Part shown: positions 14,612-17,615 of the stretch, piece after piece
How positions within the stretch are numbered: the first letter of the stretch is position 1
How the letters are laid out: each line of letters opens with the position of its first letter
Origin: Bordetella parapertussis
GTDB lineage: Bacteria; Pseudomonadota; Gammaproteobacteria; Burkholderiales; Burkholderiaceae_C
Direction of reading: 5' to 3'
Length of the DNA: 17,615 nt
Assembly (NCBI GenBank): GCA_945875935.1
Contig: CAMCNE010000183.1
Coordinates: 1 to 17,615, forward strand
Made by a program: the position numbers and the translations under genes
The notes under the pieces: model-generated
Seen by the model: the letters and a program-made list of their open reading frames with translations, nothing else
The model's database searches: none
Told to the model about the DNA's origin: nothing

Positions 14612-16111
14612 TCAGGGACAGTTCATTGAACTGAAGAAAGTGTGCCATCGCGGCAGCATCTGATCGGGCAGGTACCGCGCAGCAATGCTTACGCCAGCGG
14701 CCATCAGGTGGGCACGCCGGGGTTGCGATTCGGTACCAAGCAGCCGGCCAAGTGCTTGTGCCAGATCCCGCGATGAATACGGGTTGAAGTACTCCGCCGC
14801 ATCAACATACACCTCGCGGTGCACCGGCAGGTCAGACGCCGCCACCACGCCGCCGCAGCGCATGGCCTCCACGCCCGAAAACCCGAAGCCTTCACCAAAG
14901 CTCGGGCACACGGTGGCGCTGGCGTGTCGATACAGCAGCCGCAAATCAGCAGCGGGCACGTCTTCAAGCACATGCACCTGGCCGCGCGCCACCCAGGGCA
15001 GCAGCTTGCGCAAGATGGCCTTGTTGTCCCACCCCAGCATGCCCACCAGCACCAGATGCAAATCGGGGTGGCCGGCATCGCGCAGTTGCTCCCACGCGGC
15101 CAGCAGCCCCAGGTGGTTCTTGCGCGGCTCCAGCGTCGACACCATCAGCAGGTAGTTGGGGCCATCCGCACCCACCGGCAGCTTGGCCACATCGTGCTGG
15201 CCGTGGGCGGCAGACTTGGCCCTGACCACGCGGTTGGCGCGTGTGCGCACGATCTCGTTGATGCGGCTGGGCGTGGAGCCTTCTTCAAAAAAGTAGTGCG
15301 GCGACACCATGTTGGGTATGGTCACCGCGCGCGGCGCAGCCTGCGGAAACACCCTAAGCAGGTCTTGTCGGCTGGCCTCAGACACACAGGCAAACCACGC
15401 GCCGTCGCGCACGTTTCGGCGCAACGCGTGGAAGTGCGAGGCCTGGTGATAGGACCGGTCTGAAATGGTGTGCGGCATCAGCAGCGGTATGGCGTCGTGG
15501 TAGCGCACCACCAGTCGGGTGGATCCGCTCACGCGGCCCGGATAGGGGGTTTCGGCCAGCATCACGTCGTAGCCCCGGGTGTCGAGCCGCGGGTACACGG
15601 CGGTGGCCAGCTTGCGCATCAGCAGCGCGCTCACGTGGGCGGTGGTCCAGGGCACTCGCACCACGCGATAACGCGCGGTGGTCACCGCGGCAAAGTCTTC
15701 AGGCGGCAAGGTGCGGGCAAACAGCGCGCGCCACACAAAGTCTTCAAAACCCGCGGGTTCAAAGCGGGTGAGCGGCTGGCGCCGGCCCAGCAAGGTGCCC
15801 GCCACCATGGCCACGGCCGACAGGGTCAGGCCCAGCGCGCGCTGCACATGCATCAGCCAGTCCATGGTTTCGCTGGGCTGCAGCGACACCACCACACGCG
15901 ACAGTCGGTTGATGCGCTTGTCCATGGGCCAGCGTTGCAGCTCGGCCTCGTCGGCCGGCAGGCCGTTGGCCAGGCGCTGCTTGCTGCTTTGCAGCAAGCC
16001 ATCCACCTGCACCCCGGGCAGCTGCGCCACGCCGCGAAACAGCAACCGCGTTTCTTGCGGTATGCCGGCGTGGCCATCCAGCGCAGGGCGCAGTTCAAGC
16101 AGGATCTTCAT
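14612..16111 (-). CDS. Family 4 glycosyltransferase
   Basis: A retaining GT-B glycosyltransferase of family GT4 with 499 residues, longer than the roughly 370-400 usual for single-domain members. The N-terminal half begins KILLELRPALDGHAGIPQETR, with the glycine-rich loop near the acceptor site. It carries an insertion with a hydrophobic stretch (residues about 86-108) that may help membrane association. The C-terminal donor half shows STLEPRKN at 325-332, LVLVGMLGWDN at 353-363, and the E-x7-E element at E407/E415 in PSFGEGFGFSGVEA. This layout resembles mannosyl- and rhamnosyltransferases of ABC-dependent polysaccharide loci, but donor and linkage are not readable. Its ATG overlaps the kpsT stop as ATGA (16108-16111), which indicates translational coupling to the exporter. 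Confidence 0.9.
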   Translation of the reverse strand: MKILLELRPALDGHAGIPQETRLLFRGVAQLPGVQVDGLLQSSKQRLANGLPADEAELQRWPMDKRINRLSRVVVSLQPSETMDWLMHVQRALGLTLSAVAMVAGTLLGRRQPLTRFEPAGFEDFVWRALFARTLPPEDFAAVTTARYRVVRVPWTTAHVSALLMRKLATAVYPRLDTRGYDVMLAETPYPGRVSGSTRLVVRYHDAIPLLMPHTISDRSYHQASHFHALRRNVRDGAWFACVSEASRQDLLRVFPQAAPRAVTIPNMVSPHYFFEEGSTPSRINEIVRTRANRVVRAKSAAHGQHDVAKLPVGADGPNYLLMVSTLEPRKNHLGLLAAWEQLRDAGHPDLHLVLVGMLGWDNKAILRKLLPWVARGQVHVLEDVPAADLRLLYRHASATVCPSFGEGFGFSGVEAMRCGGVVAASDLPVHREVYVDAAEYFNPYSSRDLAQALGRLLGTESQPRRAHLMAAGVSIAARYLPDQMLPRWHTFFSSMNCP

Positions 16112-16785
16112 ACCTCGACCTCGACGGGCGGCGCCTCGGTGCGGTTCATGTAGAAGTCGTAGGCGGCGTCCACGCTGTCAAAGTCGAGCAGCTTGCCTTC
16201 GTGCAGCACGCAGGCGCGCTCGCAATACAGCTTGATCACGTTGGCGTCGTGCGTCACCAGCACAAAGGCCCGGTCGCGGCGCTTGTGAAACAGCTCCACG
16301 TGGCAGCGTTCATGAAAGCGCGCGTCGCCCACCACCATGGCCTCGTCAATCAAGAAACAATCAAACTCGATGGCCATCGACAAGGCAAACGCCAGCCGCG
16401 TGGTCATGCCCATCGAGTAGTGCGACACCGGCTCGCGAAAGTACACGCCCAGCTCGGTGAACTCCTCCACAAACCGCACCAGCGGCTTGTAGTCCACGCC
16501 ATACACCCGGCACACGAACTTCAGGTTGTCGAGCCCGGTCAGGTTGGCCTGAAAGGCACCGCCAAAGGCCAGCGGCCAGCTCACGCTCATGCCACGGTGG
16601 ATATGCCCTGACGTGGGATGTTCAGCGCCGCTCAACAATCTAATGAGTGTGCTTTTGCCGGCGCCATTGCGGCCCAGGATGCCGAGATTGCGCCCACGAG
16701 CAAGCTGCAAGTTGACGTCGCTGAGCACCTTGCGCGGGCCGTGCCGGGTTGAGTAGCTTTTGTTGACGCTTTCAAGCCGGATCAT
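16108..16785 (-). CDS. kpsT: Polysaccharide ABC exporter ATPase (KpsT-like)
   Basis: The nucleotide-binding subunit that powers export of the finished lipid-linked polysaccharide across the inner membrane with KpsM. The 225 residues carry Walker A GRNGAGKST at 38-46, a Q-loop region near FGGAFQANLTGLDN, the signature YSMGMTTRL at 123-131 (the KpsT/Wzt form of LSGGQ), Walker B CFLIDE at 143-148, and the switch His in VTHD at 177-180. There is no extra C-terminal beta-sandwich of the kind that binds O-antigen chain ends in Wzt, so it is of the short, capsule type. Both ends overlap neighbours by four bases (ATGA with kpsM upstream and with the GT4 gene downstream). Confidence 0.95.
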   Translation of the reverse strand: MIRLESVNKSYSTRHGPRKVLSDVNLQLARGRNLGILGRNGAGKSTLIRLLSGAEHPTSGHIHRGMSVSWPLAFGGAFQANLTGLDNLKFVCRVYGVDYKPLVRFVEEFTELGVYFREPVSHYSMGMTTRLAFALSMAIEFDCFLIDEAMVVGDARFHERCHVELFHKRRDRAFVLVTHDANVIKLYCERACVLHEGKLLDFDSVDAAYDFYMNRTEAPPVEVEV

Positions 16786-17582
16786 TCAGCCTCCACACGT
16801 CGAGCGGCATCACGTGTCAAGAACAGCCCCGCCAAGGTGAGTGCAAGGCAACACTGAGCCATGTAAGCCGCGTCGTAGTGCGTGCGCACCGTGTTGCCAA
16901 AGAAGCCCTCTCGGACCATCTCAACGCCGTGCACCATGGGCAGCAACAGCACCGCCTTTTGAAAGGCCGGGGGCAACCAGTCGACCATGAATGCAGCTCC
17001 CGACAGCGGGAACAGCAGATACTGGGTAGGGTGCCAAAGCCTTTCAATCAGATGGCTGTATGAGGTGAGTGCGCCCATGGTGAGTGCCAGCGAGGCGCCA
17101 AACCAAACCAGCATCAACCAGCCGCCCAAGACTTGGAGCATGTCAACAGGCGGGGCGACCCATTCGGCGGCGAGGAAAAAGACCGAGAGCACGGTGAAGG
17201 ATGCGGTGGCGCCTGCGATCTCGAGTGCAATGCGAGTCAACATCACGTCGATGATCTGCACATTCCGGTGATACAGCAAGCCGAGATTGGCCTGGATCGC
17301 CATGCTGCAGCGATTGACCGTGTTGCGCCAAACCAGCACCGATGAATAGCCGGTGATGGCGAAAGCCACGATCGGGATGCCAGCTCCATGGTTCATGCCT
17401 GCAGCCGTCCACAGCGCGACGATTCCCAATGTGAAGATCATCGGCTCGCCCACTAACCACAGCACGCCCAGGTTGTCTCGTCCAAACCGCGTGATCACCT
17501 CGCGCATCAAGAGCGCGCCGATCACCCGCCGCTGAATGGCCAGCGATCGCATGAAGCTGGCTGTGGGCACCGCGGGCTGCAT
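16782..17582 (-). CDS. kpsM: Polysaccharide ABC-2 export permease (KpsM-like)
   Basis: The membrane subunit of the polysaccharide exporter, partner of KpsT. It has 266 residues with about six hydrophobic segments (near 39-63, 68-88, 117-141, 147-171, 187-206 and 239-257). The short cytoplasmic entry motif VITRFGRDNLGVLWLVGEPM matches the ABC-2 family. The charged loop SYSHLIERLWHP precedes segment five, and WLPPAFQKAVLLLPMVHGVEMVREG is typical of KpsM/Wzm permeases. The ATG at 17582 shares one base with the TGA of the preceding gene (TGATG). A later in-frame ATG at 17552 is possible, but the coupled start is preferred. Confidence 0.93.
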   Translation of the reverse strand: MQPAVPTASFMRSLAIQRRVIGALLMREVITRFGRDNLGVLWLVGEPMIFTLGIVALWTAAGMNHGAGIPIVAFAITGYSSVLVWRNTVNRCSMAIQANLGLLYHRNVQIIDVMLTRIALEIAGATASFTVLSVFFLAAEWVAPPVDMLQVLGGWLMLVWFGASLALTMGALTSYSHLIERLWHPTQYLLFPLSGAAFMVDWLPPAFQKAVLLLPMVHGVEMVREGFFGNTVRTHYDAAYMAQCCLALTLAGLFLTRDAARRVEAE

Positions 17583-17615
17583 CAGTCGGTGTGCTCTTTG
17601 ACGCTGGACACCACC
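17582..17615 (-). CDS. C-terminal end of a probable KpsE-type export protein (partial)
   Basis: The last ten codons of a gene entering from the right edge read VVSSVKEHTD followed by TGA at 17582-17584. A hydrophobic run into a short KEH-type cytoplasmic tail is what I expect at the end of KpsE/CtrB/BexC inner-membrane polysaccharide export proteins, which commonly lie just before kpsM. The identity rests on ten residues and position, so it is tentative. The one-base overlap with the kpsM start shows tight coupling. Confidence 0.45.
   Translation of the reverse strand, partial: VVSSVKEHTD

Noticed and set aside
15470..16153. A 227-codon + strand frame opposite the GT4 gene
   Set aside because: The product is His/Gly/Gln-rich without recognisable folds, while the opposite strand holds a clear glycosyltransferase.

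Overview
The window looks like a capsule or surface-polysaccharide locus of a GC-rich Gram-negative bacterium. A betaproteobacterium of the Burkholderiales (Comamonadaceae-like) is my best guess. That rests on codon and base composition and on the gene families present, not on any marker gene. There are two facing gene groups. On the + strand, from the left edge to about 1.7 kb, lie the tail of an unidentified gene, cysC (APS kinase, which makes the sulfate donor PAPS) and a family-2 glycosyltransferase. On the - strand, from the right edge down to 2183, lies a long gene series that reads leftward.

The - strand series in transcription order is: the last ten codons of a probable KpsE-type export protein, kpsM (ABC-2 permease), kpsT (ABC ATPase), a GT4 glycosyltransferase, a 678-residue coiled-coil protein with a degenerate sulfotransferase-like N-terminus, a 657-residue FkbM-like methyltransferase with a long tandem-repeat coiled coil, a 338-residue protein with a duplicated TPR-like module, a 1197-residue WbsX/GT4/GT2 fusion, a polysaccharide pyruvyltransferase-family protein, a zinc-finger SAM methyltransferase, and a sulfotransferase with a C-terminal coiled coil. 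The first genes overlap by 1-4 bases (TGATG, ATGA, ATGA), so they form one operon. The part from about 9.4 kb to 3.8 kb is visibly AT-richer and looks like a separately acquired serotype-specific insert. Hand counts give 33% GC at 5101-5160 against 62% at 15001-15060.

Together the genes describe ABC-transporter-dependent assembly and export of a polysaccharide that is probably sulfated (CysC supplies PAPS, a sulfotransferase uses it). It may also be methylated and carry pyruvate ketals. KpsT has no C-terminal carbohydrate-binding domain, which favours capsule-type (KpsMT) over O-antigen-type (Wzm/Wzt) export.

The most interesting feature is the set of shared coiled-coil and peptide motifs. 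One methyltransferase-like protein carries 4.7 copies of a 63-residue, nine-heptad repeat. It ends in a peptide that is also found at the C-terminus of the sulfotransferase. This suggests a scaffold or a molecular ruler like WbdD of E. coli O9a, with a repeat number that could change by recombination. The stretch 1700-2182 holds no convincing gene, only possible decayed fragments.
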